A model generated the notes under the pieces. The model worked only from the letters and a program-made list of their open reading frames with translations, did no database searches and was not told the DNA's origin. This document shows, one piece after another, positions 8,701-17,647 of a stretch of DNA of 64,000 nt. Made by a program: the position numbers and the translations under genes. This DNA is from JBBROS01 sp965199595 (GTDB taxonomy: Bacteria > Pseudomonadota > Alphaproteobacteria > Acetobacterales > Acetobacteraceae), in assembly GCA_965199595.1 (NCBI GenBank), contig OZ241182.1, positions 3,348,001 to 3,412,000 on the forward strand, given 5' to 3'. How positions within the stretch are numbered: the stretch's first letter is position 1; each line of letters starts with the position of its first letter.

Positions 8701-9651
8701 CCGGACGTGAAGGCGGCTGGCATCAATCCATTGCTGCACTTCGAGAACAGCGGCTGGAAGGAGGGCCGCAATCCGTCCGCCGGGTTCGACGTACGGGACT
8801 ACCTGGCCGCCAACCCCGATGTGAAGGCGGCGAACCTCAACCCGCTGGTGCACTACATGGTGAGCGGCAAAGCGGAAGGCCGGCAGATCTTCGGCGTGTC
8901 CGGCCTGCCGGCGGACCCGCTGTTCGATGCCACCTACTACTATGCGCATAATCCGGACGTGAAGGCGGCGGGCGTCGATGCCGCCGCGCATTACCTCACC
9001 AACGGCTGGAAAGAGGGACGCGACCCCAGCGCATTCTTCGACACCAACTACTATCTCACCCAGAACCCTGACGTGCGGGCGGCCGGGATCGACCCGCTGC
9101 AGCACTTCGAGACGTCCGGCTGGTTGGAAGGGCGCCAGCCGAGCCTGGTGTTCGACGACGCGAAGTACCTGGCGGCAAATCCGGACGTGAAGGCCGCCGG
9201 GATCGACCCGCTCGCCCACTACATGACCAACGGGCAGTTCGAGGGCCGGCAAACCTTCCTGACCGGCGGGACCGCGGCGGCCGACCCGCTGATCGATGCC
9301 AGGTTCTACGACGCGCAGCTCGGCGCCACGCTGCTGCCGACCGGCACGGCTGCGGCACAGCAGGCCGCCTTCAGCTACGATGCGACCGGTTGGAAGCAGG
9401 GGCTGAACCCCACCGCGCTGTTCGACACCAACTACTACCTGGCGCACAACCCGGACGTCGCTGCGGCGCACATCGACCCCCTGCAGCACTTCGAGACCTA
9501 TGGCTGGCTGGAAGGGCGCGATGCCTCGGCACAGTTCAGCACAAACAAATATCTGAATGCCTACGCGGATGTGAAGAACGCGGGCATCGATCCGCTGCTG
9601 CACTATGTCCTGAACGGCCAGGCGGAGGGACGCACCGCGTTCAGCGTCTGA
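5749..9651 (+). CDS. Barrel-less strand-loop-strand surface protein with C-terminal NPDV repeats
   Basis: A 1300-residue protein behind GGAG at 5737-5740. Residues ~10-930 are degenerate ~20-residue AIDA-type repeats of the form SSGGxASxTxVxSGG, which predict a beta-helix and are typical substrates of TibC/Aah heptosyltransferases. Two module ends (YSQQLTGAYAGGTFGLAQDG and a partner near residue 905) interrupt the series. Residues 935-1300 form three super-repeats beginning at about D935, D1056 and D1179. Each has three ~35-residue units such as YLTQNPDVRAAGIDPLQHF followed by GWxEGRxPS. There is no N-terminal signal peptide, no classical autotransporter barrel and no GGxGxD calcium repeats. 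Export may be by type I secretion, but no exporter is in the window. Confidence 0.85.
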   Translation: MTIYTAAAGQTSSGLVLGAGDTLNVSSGGMAFGNTLASGALEQVFAGGLASNETVNAGGVQFVQGTTSGTTINSGGTVSGAVGGLLAGSVVNSGARQVVISSTARNTNIMSGAVEVVSLGGVASASVVATGGTESLGGGSTSYGDVLSGGVEIVAAGAIASGTTVQAGGTLVIMPGGQAPGTILAGGSVVSALVLAVGAGGQYISAGTTVSGVVLDPGATGTVLAGGLATATQVRSGGVLTVSSGGSAAASNIAGGVAIIASGGVASASTVARGPEGNSGIMAVQAGGTVSGTTIGNAGYVYVSSGAVASGTTLASIGATVYTYSGGRIVDTTLNGGYLAIVSGGTATGTIVNSGNFTVQYGGVASASVIAARAAPYVIGGIYGTMLGTTVLSGAALIVSSGGVTTGSIIASGGSQIALSGSVLQGGTIQFGASELVSNGGSASGSVVAGVELVLGGGTTTATVVSSGGYEVVSSGGSANGTRVLAGGTLILMAGAAAAGTINSGGTVISGGVTVTSANTAFTAPIILAAGQTLSNITVSAGVTETIQAGGVAVGSIINSGTVIVSSGGVASATMVNSALYVGSGLVISAGGLATATVVSGSGGDSILSGGVAVGTMITGGGTELILAGGRASAAVVSSGSQVVQSGAVAIGSIVGGGAVNFIAATQVVSAGGTASATTLNAGGALTAVGTVSGAIINSGGFASISAGGSAIGTTVGSGGRLQIYAGGSATSTQLLNGGSLALFGVTYAANGMAALNSANVLTLTEGAQTYSQQLTGAYAGGTFGLAQDGTGGTIVTFTAAAVSSAVTVTSGGQVISTGASLSGVVLGSGFVETVQSGGIATNTVVSSGGVLTLLAGGTADGLQVFAGGRIDLSFLPYVSSGSASLSSAGLLTVAEGGQSFSQQLAGSYRAQTFGLSADASGGTVITVAAYVSPDPLFDAIYYLANNPDVPAGVDPYQHYLTTGWKEGRDPSALFSTSGYLNQNPDVKAAGINPLLHFENSGWKEGRNPSAGFDVRDYLAANPDVKAANLNPLVHYMVSGKAEGRQIFGVSGLPADPLFDATYYYAHNPDVKAAGVDAAAHYLTNGWKEGRDPSAFFDTNYYLTQNPDVRAAGIDPLQHFETSGWLEGRQPSLVFDDAKYLAANPDVKAAGIDPLAHYMTNGQFEGRQTFLTGGTAAADPLIDARFYDAQLGATLLPTGTAAAQQAAFSYDATGWKQGLNPTALFDTNYYLAHNPDVAAAHIDPLQHFETYGWLEGRDASAQFSTNKYLNAYADVKNAGIDPLLHYVLNGQAEGRTAFSV
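8551..9648 (+). repeat. Nine coding NPDV repeats in three ~120-residue super-repeats
   Basis: Within the strand-loop-strand protein, units of ~100-105 nt encode (F/Y)xxxxYLxxNPDVxAAGIDPLxHYxxxGWxEGR. They group in threes, starting at nt 8551, 8914 and 9283. Each triplet opens with DPLxDA. The first unit of the third triplet is degenerate and contains an Ala-rich insertion near nt 9320-9380. The pattern implies triplication of a three-unit block. Confidence 0.8.
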
Positions 9652-9663
9652 TCGGCAGGGACA

Positions 9664-10464
9664 TCACCAGCGCAGCCGCGCCGGGTCCAGCGTCACGGCA
9701 TGGTTCAGCGGACCATGCCCAGCGCCAAACCCGGGCGCGGCCGTGATTGCGGCCTGAACATAGGCGCGGGCCCGGCGCACGGCACGGCTGAGCACAAGCC
9801 CCTGCGCCAGGCCGGCCGCGATGCCGCTGGCAAGGGTGCAGCCAGTGCCGTGAGTGTGCGGGGTGTCGATCCGAGGGTTTTCGAGCACTTCACAGCCCGC
9901 CGCCGTCATCAGGATATCGCGCGCGACTGGCCCCGGCAGGTGCCCGCCCTTCAGCAGAACCGCCTGGGCGCCCAGTTGCAGCAAGGCCTTGGCAGCATCG
10001 AGCGCTGCGGCATGATCCGGGATCGCGCGGCCCAGCAACGCTTCGGCCTCCGGCACATTCGGCGTCAGCACCGTGGCGAGCGGGATCAGCCGGCGCAACG
10101 CATCGAGCGCCGCCGGGTCGAGCAGGCGAGCACCGCCCTTGGCCACCATCACGGGGTCCAGCACCAGCGGCAAGCCCCGGCCATCCAACACGCCCAGCAC
10201 AGTCTCGATCACCGCAGCCGTGCCCAGCATCCCGGTCTTCACCACATCCGCCCCGATATCGGTGAGCACCACCCCCATCTGCTGGCGAATGAACTCCGGC
10301 GGCACCGGCAGCACCCCATGCACCCCCAGGGTGTTCTGCGCCGTCAACGCCGTGATCGCCGTGCTGGCATAGGCCCCCAGCGCCAAACAGGTTTTCAGAT
10401 CAGCCTGAATGCCCGCCCCGCCCCCGGAATCCGACCCGGCGACAATCAACACCCGCCCGCGCAT
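9664..10464 (-). CDS. thiD: Hydroxymethylpyrimidine/phosphomethylpyrimidine kinase
   Basis: A 266-residue enzyme phosphorylating HMP and HMP-P for thiamine pyrophosphate synthesis; cytoplasmic. Hallmarks are IVAGSDSGGGAGIQADLKT at the N-terminus, TALTAQNTLGVHGV near residue 40, DPVMVAKGG near 103, and HGTGCTLASGIAAGLAQG near 209, the anion-hole and phosphate-binding segment of the ribokinase fold. It is three bases downstream of glmM and presumably co-transcribed. It ends 12 bases from the convergent strand-loop-strand gene. No thiamine riboswitch is visible in front of it, as expected for an internal operon gene. Confidence 0.95.
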   Translation of the reverse strand: MRGRVLIVAGSDSGGGAGIQADLKTCLALGAYASTAITALTAQNTLGVHGVLPVPPEFIRQQMGVVLTDIGADVVKTGMLGTAAVIETVLGVLDGRGLPLVLDPVMVAKGGARLLDPAALDALRRLIPLATVLTPNVPEAEALLGRAIPDHAAALDAAKALLQLGAQAVLLKGGHLPGPVARDILMTAAGCEVLENPRIDTPHTHGTGCTLASGIAAGLAQGLVLSRAVRRARAYVQAAITAAPGFGAGHGPLNHAVTLDPARLRW

Positions 10465-10467
10465 GGC

Positions 10468-11829
10468 TCAGACCGCGCCTTCCGCCGCCATGCGGATGGT
10501 GTCGCACAGCCCGGTCACGATCTCCCGCACGAGAGCCTCGTCCTCCCCCTCCGCCATCACCCGCACCAGCGGCTCCGTGCCGGAAAGCCGCAGCAGCACC
10601 CGGCCACCCCGCCCCAGCCGCGCCTCGGCCTCCGCAACCGCGGCCAATACCTGCGGCTGCTGCAACGGTGATGCCCCGACGAACCGTATATTCTGCAGCA
10701 GCTGCGGCAGCTTATGGAACACGGTGCACACCTCGCTGGCCGGGCGCCCAACCTCCACCAGCACCGCCAGCACCTGCAAGGCCGCCACCAACCCATCGCC
10801 CGTGGTGGCATAGTCCGACAGGATCACGTGCCCGGACTGCTCGCCGCCGATGTTCATGCCCTGCGCCCGCATCTGCTCCACCACATAGCGGTCGCCCACC
10901 TTGGTGCGATGCAGCTTCAGGCCCTCCTTGGCCAGGAAGCGCTCGAGCCCCAGGTTGGACATCACGGTCGCCACCACCCCGCCGCCGCGCAGCCGCCCGG
11001 CCAGCCGCCAGGAGCGGGCGATCAGCGCCAGGATCTGGTCGCCATCCACCGTCTCGCCGCGCTCATCCACCAGCAGCAGCCGGTCCGCGTCGCCATCCAG
11101 CGCAATGCCCAGATCGGCCTTGTGCTCCAGCACCTTGGCACGCACCAGGTCCGGCACGGTGCTGCCGCAGCCGCGGTTGATGTTGAAGCCATCGGGCTCC
11201 ACGCCCACCGGGATGATGGTCGCCCCCAGCTCCCACAGCACGGTCGGCGCCACGCGATACCCGGCCCCGTTGGCACAATCCACGACGATCTTGACGCCAT
11301 CAAGCGTCAGGCCGCGCGGGAAGGTCGCCTTGGCGGCCTCGATATACCGCCCACCCGCATCATTCAGCCGGGCCGCCCGGCCCAGCCGGTCGGAGGCTGC
11401 CAGACGGATCCCGAGATCGGTATCCATCAGCGCCTCGATCTCCATCTCCGTCTCGTCCGAAAGCTTGAAGCCGTCGGGCCCGAACAGCTTGATGCCGTTA
11501 TCCTCATAGGCGTTGTGCGAGGCCGAGATCATGACGCCGATATCCGCGCGCAGGCTGCGGGTCAGCATCGCAATGGCCGGCGTCGGCAGCGGCCCCACCA
11601 GGGTCACGTCCATGCCGGCCCCGATGAAGCCCGCCACCAGCGCCGGCTCGATCATGTATCCGGAAAGCCGCGTGTCCTTGCCGATCACCACCTGGTGCCG
11701 GTGCGCGCCCCGCACGAACATCAGCCCCGCCGCCTGGCCCAGCCGCAGCGCGACCCCGGCCGTCATGGAGCCCTGGTTGGCGGTGCCGCGAATGCCGTCG
11801 GTGCCGAACAGGCGGCGGGCTATGGTCAT
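10468..11829 (-). CDS. glmM: Phosphoglucosamine mutase
   Basis: A 453-residue enzyme converting glucosamine-6-phosphate to glucosamine-1-phosphate for peptidoglycan and LPS precursors. It has the start signature RRLFGTDGIRGTAN, the active serine Ser104 in ISASHNAYEDNGIKLFG, the metal loop DGDADRLLLVDE, the sugar-binding GEQSGHVI, and the phosphate-binding RLSGTEPLVRVM near the C-terminus. The ATG at 11829 is chosen because it places the family N-terminus at residue 1 and follows GAAGG; a longer in-frame extension runs into the upstream gene. It is ten bases downstream of the RraA-like gene, so this essential gene may be read from a catabolic operon promoter. Confidence 0.97.
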   Translation of the reverse strand: MTIARRLFGTDGIRGTANQGSMTAGVALRLGQAAGLMFVRGAHRHQVVIGKDTRLSGYMIEPALVAGFIGAGMDVTLVGPLPTPAIAMLTRSLRADIGVMISASHNAYEDNGIKLFGPDGFKLSDETEMEIEALMDTDLGIRLAASDRLGRAARLNDAGGRYIEAAKATFPRGLTLDGVKIVVDCANGAGYRVAPTVLWELGATIIPVGVEPDGFNINRGCGSTVPDLVRAKVLEHKADLGIALDGDADRLLLVDERGETVDGDQILALIARSWRLAGRLRGGGVVATVMSNLGLERFLAKEGLKLHRTKVGDRYVVEQMRAQGMNIGGEQSGHVILSDYATTGDGLVAALQVLAVLVEVGRPASEVCTVFHKLPQLLQNIRFVGASPLQQPQVLAAVAEAEARLGRGGRVLLRLSGTEPLVRVMAEGEDEALVREIVTGLCDTIRMAAEGAV

Positions 11830-11839
11830 GACTGTGCCT

Positions 11840-12532
11840 TCAGTGGATTTCGCCGGAACGCCGCATCGCATCGCGCAGCTGGGCGACGTTGAAGCCCGGC
11901 GAGGCGCAAAGGTCGAGGATAACCCTCTCGCGCCGCGTGCAGAGGTCGATCGCGGCCGGCAACCTCTTCACCGCATCGGCCGGAATCACCACGGCGCCGT
12001 GGAAGTCCGCATGGATCACGTCGTCATGCACCACGTTCATGCCGAAGATATCGACCGGCTTGCCGAAATCGACCATGTGCACGTGGCTGTGGCTCGGCCC
12101 GATCCGCCCGGCGATGATCTGGAAGTCCTGCGCCAGCATGCCCAGGTCGCGGAAGCTGCCATTGGTCACACAGCCCAGCGAACCCAATGACTTGTGGACG
12201 GTGGTGTGCACCTCACCCCACCAGGCGCCGTAGCCGGGCCGGTCATCCAGGTCCTGCAACACGGTCACGGTCGGCAGTTCGGCCGCGGCGACATACTCGT
12301 ACCAGGCCATCCGGTCCGCCACCGGCCCACGTGGCGCCTCCTTGGCGCGGATCATGCCCACCCGGGCCAGCCCCACCATCGGCGGCAGCTTGGGGTCCGC
12401 CGCCACCATCGGCTCCACCGTGAACCCCACGGCCCGGCGCTCCGGCGCAACCAGCTCCAGCCCGTTGCAGATGGTCGGCGTGTCCCATTGTTTCAGGATC
12501 TCGAGGTCGGCGAGGGTAAACGGGTAAGGCAT
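11840..12532 (-). CDS. RraA-family protein (aldolase/decarboxylase-like)
   Basis: A 230-residue protein of the RraA/dimethylmenaquinone methyltransferase superfamily. Members include 4-hydroxy-4-methyl-2-oxoglutarate aldolases and oxaloacetate decarboxylases. Matching segments are DTPTICNGLE near residue 18, GPVADRMAWYEYV, WGEVHTTVHKSLGSLGCVTN near 115, with GSFRDLG (the usual substrate and metal Asp/Arg) following. The C-terminal third, with PADAVKRLPAAID and an Arg/Glu helix, is also typical. Its start lies one base past the stop of the DadA-like gene. In this operon a small-acid cleaving role in degradation of a heterocycle or amino acid is plausible; regulation of RNase E is not implied. 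Confidence 0.82.
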   Translation of the reverse strand: MPYPFTLADLEILKQWDTPTICNGLELVAPERRAVGFTVEPMVAADPKLPPMVGLARVGMIRAKEAPRGPVADRMAWYEYVAAAELPTVTVLQDLDDRPGYGAWWGEVHTTVHKSLGSLGCVTNGSFRDLGMLAQDFQIIAGRIGPSHSHVHMVDFGKPVDIFGMNVVHDDVIHADFHGAVVIPADAVKRLPAAIDLCTRRERVILDLCASPGFNVAQLRDAMRRSGEIH

Positions 12533-12533
12533 G

Positions 12534-13805
12534 TCATGCTCCCTGATCGAACCGGCGCGCGCTGAACGGCGCAATAGCGATGGTGGGCGGCCGCCCCGCC
12601 ACCAGGTCGGCCACCAGCTGCCCCGTCATCGCGCCGGCCGCCAGGCCGACATGGCCGTGGCCGAAGGCATATACGATATCCGGTGTGAGGGTTGCCGGGC
12701 CAATCACCGGCAACCCGTCGGGCGTGCTCGGCCGATGGCCCATCCATAGCTTGATGCGCTTGTCCGGAATATCGTCCGGGAACTCCACCAGCGTCCGCTT
12801 CAGCACCCGCCGCAGGGACTGCGCCCGCTCCCAATCCGGCATCGCGTCCAGCCCCGCCAGCTCCACCGTGCCCGCCACGCGCAGCCCGGCGCGGGTGGAG
12901 ACCACGGCCACCTTGGTGTCGCTGGTCAGCATCGGGTGGCGAAGCTCCATCCCGGGGTCCGCGACCACGATGTGGTAGCCGCGCTCGGTCTCCAGGCTCA
13001 CCCCATCCCCTGCCGCCGACGCAAGATCGCGGGACCGCGCACCCGCCGCCACGACGGCAGCATCCGCCGGCACCTCGCTCCCCTCCGTCAGCACGGCCTG
13101 CAGGCGCCCCGCAGCCACCCGGAACCCGGTTGCCCGGCCCACCACACGCGCCGCGCCCAGGCCCTCCGCATGGGCCACCAGCGCCGCCACGTAGCCGCCG
13201 GGGTCCACCACGTTGCCGGCATCCGGCACGAACACGCCGAAGGTGTAACGCCGGTCCAGCGACGGCTCCTGCTGCCGCAGGGCTCCCTCGTCCAGCTCCG
13301 TCCAGGCCACCCCATTGTCCCGGCGCAGGCGCCAGCCCAGGGCATCCGCCTCGAACGCGGCCCGGTCCACATACGGGTAGAGCAGCCCCCGGCGCTGCAC
13401 CAGGTCCGCCACCCCGGCCGCCTCGGCCAGCCGCCGGTGCCGCTCCGGCGAGTCCCGCAGCAGCGGCGCCAAGGCCCGCGCCGTCGCCTCCACCCGCGCC
13501 ACCGTCGACCCGGCCCGCAGGAACCGCGCCAGCCAAGGTGCCAACCGCGGCAGATACCGCCACCGGATGGTCAGCGGCCCCGCCCGGTCCATCAGATAGC
13601 CCGGCACCTTGCGCCACAGCCCCGGCATGCTGACCGGCACCACGGAGCCCGGGTTGAGGATCGTGCCGTTCCCATGGCTCGCCGCCTGCTCCCCACCCGG
13701 CGCGCCCGGCTCCAGGATCGTGACGGCGTGCCCGTCCTGCAACAGGTGCACCGCGGCGGCGGCCCCGGCGATCCCGGCGCCGATCACCACGACATGCCTA
13801 GCCAC
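12534..13805 (-). CDS. FAD-dependent D-amino-acid dehydrogenase-like oxidoreductase
   Basis: About 423 residues of the DadA/DAO family. The dinucleotide-binding motif VVVIGAGIAGAAAAVHL is at the very N-terminus, followed by Gly/Ser-rich FAD contacts (ASHGNGTILNPGSV). The C-terminal FAD segment runs MGHRPSTPDGLPVIGPA, then YAFGHGHVGLAAG. It oxidises an amine or D-amino acid, passing electrons to the respiratory chain. GTG 13805 (GTGGCTAG overlap with the upstream stop) is preferred; ATG 13826 would add seven residues and overlap the upstream gene by 29 bases. Its neighbours are the HpxZ-like and RraA-like genes. Confidence 0.88.
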   Translation of the reverse strand: MARHVVVIGAGIAGAAAAVHLLQDGHAVTILEPGAPGGEQAASHGNGTILNPGSVVPVSMPGLWRKVPGYLMDRAGPLTIRWRYLPRLAPWLARFLRAGSTVARVEATARALAPLLRDSPERHRRLAEAAGVADLVQRRGLLYPYVDRAAFEADALGWRLRRDNGVAWTELDEGALRQQEPSLDRRYTFGVFVPDAGNVVDPGGYVAALVAHAEGLGAARVVGRATGFRVAAGRLQAVLTEGSEVPADAAVVAAGARSRDLASAAGDGVSLETERGYHIVVADPGMELRHPMLTSDTKVAVVSTRAGLRVAGTVELAGLDAMPDWERAQSLRRVLKRTLVEFPDDIPDKRIKLWMGHRPSTPDGLPVIGPATLTPDIVYAFGHGHVGLAAGAMTGQLVADLVAGRPPTIAIAPFSARRFDQGA

Positions 13806-14196
13806 GCCGGGTTCCGGGGTCGGCATCCGCCAGCAGCGAGACATGGGCGGAGACGACGTGCCATCCATCCGGGAACCGCACCATGATCTTGGTCTCCCGC
13901 CCCACCTGGTCGCTGCCGACGCGCCGATACAGCAGGTGCGTCGTCGCCAGGTCGGTGCCGAAGCTGGTGATCTCGACCCGCTCCTGCACCCGCTGGGCAT
14001 AGGCGCGGATGCTGGCGCGAAAGGCCCGGATGGCGTCGTGGCCGAACAGGATCTCGGTGATCCCGAACCGGACCGTCCGCGGGTCCGCCCAGAAGATCTC
14101 GTCCAGCACCGGCGTGTCGTTGGCCATCAGCGCGCGTTCGTAGCGATCGAACACGGCCCGAACCTCCGCGAGCACGTCCGGCCGGTCGATCTCCAT
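13798..14196 (-). CDS. HpxZ/AtzH-like protein (SnoaL-like fold)
   Basis: A 132-residue protein. It has the conserved opening RPDVLAEVRAVFDRYERAL, then VLDEIFWADPRTVRFG, ILFGHDAIRAFRASR-like helix residues, and the closing WHVVSAHVSLL. This matches the oxalurate-catabolism HpxZ and triazine-pathway AtzH group (NTF2-like cone fold). HpxZ is encoded with the oxalurate amidohydrolase HpxW; AtzH supports an amidase complex. No amidase is adjacent here, so the substrate is unknown. It lies 13 bases downstream of the FAD subunit gene, consistent with a catabolic operon. Confidence 0.8.
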   Translation of the reverse strand: MEIDRPDVLAEVRAVFDRYERALMANDTPVLDEIFWADPRTVRFGITEILFGHDAIRAFRASIRAYAQRVQERVEITSFGTDLATTHLLYRRVGSDQVGRETKIMVRFPDGWHVVSAHVSLLADADPGTRRG

Positions 14197-14209
14197 CAGC
14201 CGGTTCCTG

Positions 14210-15001
<792 letters not shown>

Positions 15002-15029
15002 GGCTATGCTCCGCCAGTTGTCGCGCGCG

Positions 15030-15515
<486 letters not shown>

Positions 15516-15700
15516 CGAAGCTCCCCTTGATCGCAAGTGTCTTGGTTGCGCGCCAGTGTGCGGTCCCGAGGCGGGCCGGGTCAAGCCGCGGGCCGCACGG
15601 TGGTTGCGCGGCCGGCGTTTCGTTCCATTATACAGCAGGACCGCGTCGGTGCCGGCGCCCGGCCGGCCCTTGCGTCTGCCCTGTTGGAACGGCTGTCATC

Positions 15701-16525
15701 ATGTCACTGTTTTCATCCGCGACCCTGATCAGCTTCGGCACCGATGTCCTGCGGCTGTGCGCGTGGCTGGTCCTGCTGGCAGCCATCTTCGTGCCGCTGG
15801 AACACCTGTTCGCGTTGCGGCCCAGCAAGGTGTTCCGCAAGTCCGTCGCGGCGGATCTCGGCTATTATTTCTTCAGCAGCCTGCTGCCCAGCGTCATCCT
15901 CGCCATACCTCTCGCCTTCGTCGCGGCCTCCGCCCAGCGGCTGATGCCCGAGGCCGCCTATCACGCCGTCGCCACCGCGCCGCTCTGGGTCCGTATCCCC
16001 GCCGCCCTGGTGGTGGGAGAGATCGGCGCCTACTGGGGGCATCGCTGGACGCACGAGGTGCCGCTGCTCTGGCGCTTCCACGAGGTGCACCACGAGGCCG
16101 AGCACATGGACTGGCTGGTGAACACGCGCGCCCACCCGATCGACATGGTGTTCACCCGCCTGTGCACCCTCGCCCCGCTCTACGTCTTCGGACTCGGTGG
16201 CCCGGCGGGCACGGGCGGCACGCTGGTGCCCACCCTCATGGTCATCATCGGCGCGATGTGGGGCTTCTTCATCCATGCCAATGTGCGGTGGCGCTTCGGC
16301 CGGGCCGAGATCGTCATCGCCACGCCGGCCTTCCACCACTGGCACCACACGCTCTCCGGCCCCATCAACCGCAACTACGCGCCGATGTTCCCCATCCTGG
16401 ACAAGCTGTTCGGCACCCTGCATCTGCCGCACGACCAATGGCCGGATGAGTACGGCGTGCTGACGCCCGAGGCCGCGAAGGCGCAGATGCAGGCCAACGC
16501 CGCGCTCAAGTCACCCGCCATCTAG
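15701..16525 (+). CDS. Sterol desaturase/fatty-acid hydroxylase family membrane protein
   Basis: A 274-residue integral membrane di-iron hydroxylase-like protein. The histidine clusters are complete: HRWTH (114-118), HEVHH (127-131) and HHWHH (212-216). Hydrophobic segments lie near residues 17-37, 58-76, 98-113, and 173-192. Bacterial members hydroxylate or desaturate sterols, hopanoids, fatty acids or carotenoids; the substrate cannot be read from sequence. The start ATG is preceded by GGAACGG. The 3' end overlaps the convergent sulfotransferase-like gene by 20 bases. Confidence 0.9.
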   Translation: MSLFSSATLISFGTDVLRLCAWLVLLAAIFVPLEHLFALRPSKVFRKSVAADLGYYFFSSLLPSVILAIPLAFVAASAQRLMPEAAYHAVATAPLWVRIPAALVVGEIGAYWGHRWTHEVPLLWRFHEVHHEAEHMDWLVNTRAHPIDMVFTRLCTLAPLYVFGLGGPAGTGGTLVPTLMVIIGAMWGFFIHANVRWRFGRAEIVIATPAFHHWHHTLSGPINRNYAPMFPILDKLFGTLHLPHDQWPDEYGVLTPEAAKAQMQANAALKSPAI

Positions 16526-17630
16526 AAAGGTGCAGTTGCCGCTGCAGCCGGCCCGCGGTGTCCTCCACCGCTTCCGCCAGCGGGGCATGCCAGGGCCGGG
16601 CCTGGTCGATGTCGAAACGGGTGCACACCATCCGCATGGTCTCGGCGATCACCGCTTCGATGGCCGGGTCCTGCGGCTGGTCGCCCAGCTCGTTCACCGG
16701 CTGCACCGGCTCTGCCGCCGTGACGCTCTCCCAGCCCTGGCCCCACACCGCCTGCGCAAACCGCTCGTTGGTCGTCGCGTATCGCGCATGGAGCCGGGCA
16801 CGCAGCTCCGGCCCCACGCCCTTGAACGGCACGGCGTCGAAGCCCTGCGCCCGCACCCGCTGCTCCACCTCCCGCATTGCCGCCCGCGGACGCACAGGCA
16901 GCCGCGACGGCACGCGAAGCAGCCGCAGCCGGCGCGAGACCTCGACGGAGACCGGGCCCGGGCTGCGGTTCTCCACCCGCGTGCCCTCCTCGGCGCCCAG
17001 CAGCGGCCTCACGCGGTCCAGCAACCCAAGCTCCGCCAGGAACCGGTCCACCAGCGGCGCGCCAGACCGCACATCGCGCAGCGGCACCGCCCGGACCCGG
17101 CCTGCACACACCACCCGCCACGGCGCCATCAGCTCCGCATAGGCAAACCGCCGCGACCCCTCGAAGCCCCGGCAGAACGGGCCGAACAGGTGCCGCTCCC
17201 GCATCAGCTGGGTCCGGTGCGAGTAGATGGAATTGAGATGCTCGCTCTGCGGCTTGGCGACGGTGATCGCCTCCATCGCGAAACCGTGCCGCGCGAACAC
17301 CCCGCTCAACACACCGCCGATCCGCCCCGCCCGCTTCTCCTGGATCCAGTCCTCGTAGGAGAGCAGCACCACGTCCGCTGCCGTGGCGGCCAGCCGGGCC
17401 GAGAGCGCGTCCAGCAACTCCCGCCCTTCCGCGGCGGGGCGCCGGCCATCCAGCGACTCGCCCAGGTGCTGGTGGTTGATGTGCGGTTCGTGCGCAGCGG
17501 AGCGCGGGGTCAGGTCCGGATACAGGATGCCTGCCGCCTCCAACCCGGAGCGGCGATGCGCCAGGATGTGCTGGATGGTCGTGGAGGCGGTCCGCGGCAT
17601 CCCGATATGGATGATCGCCCGGCGCGTCAC
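16506..17630 (-). CDS. Sulfotransferase-like protein
   Basis: A 374-residue protein opening with IIHIGMPRTASTTIQHIL, the PAPS 5'-phosphosulfate-binding loop found in bacterial sulfotransferase-like proteins. Residues ~95-165 resemble the 3'-phosphate region, and the C-terminal half is poorly conserved and Arg-rich. It starts at GTG 17630, with no closer ATG before the loop. It lies 17 bases downstream of an APS-kinase/nucleotidyltransferase fusion gene. That supports a pathway in which a sulfate-activated nucleotide is made and then used, perhaps on surface glycans, although the acceptor is unknown. Confidence 0.75.
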   Translation of the reverse strand: MTRRAIIHIGMPRTASTTIQHILAHRRSGLEAAGILYPDLTPRSAAHEPHINHQHLGESLDGRRPAAEGRELLDALSARLAATAADVVLLSYEDWIQEKRAGRIGGVLSGVFARHGFAMEAITVAKPQSEHLNSIYSHRTQLMRERHLFGPFCRGFEGSRRFAYAELMAPWRVVCAGRVRAVPLRDVRSGAPLVDRFLAELGLLDRVRPLLGAEEGTRVENRSPGPVSVEVSRRLRLLRVPSRLPVRPRAAMREVEQRVRAQGFDAVPFKGVGPELRARLHARYATTNERFAQAVWGQGWESVTAAEPVQPVNELGDQPQDPAIEAVIAETMRMVCTRFDIDQARPWHAPLAEAVEDTAGRLQRQLHLSRWRVT

Positions 17631-17647
17631 GGTTTGGCCCGCCCTGT

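Noticed and set aside
5593..9603. A 1336-codon open frame on the minus strand opposite the strand-loop-strand gene
   Set aside because: Its translation is Arg/Gly/His/Ala-rich and of low complexity, with no recognisable domain. It mirrors the Gly/Ser codons of the real gene, which has a ribosome site and clear repeats.
5749..9651. Classical AIDA-type autotransporter
   Set aside because: The C-terminus has NPDV repeats and no beta-barrel strands ending in an aromatic residue, and there is no signal peptide.
9664..10464. Thiamine riboswitch in front of thiD
   Set aside because: Only three bases separate thiD from glmM, leaving no room for one.
11840..12532. Regulator of RNase E activity (RraA proper)
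   Set aside because: The protein is longer than RraA (~160 residues) and sits in a catabolic operon, so the aldolase/decarboxylase-like subgroup fits better.
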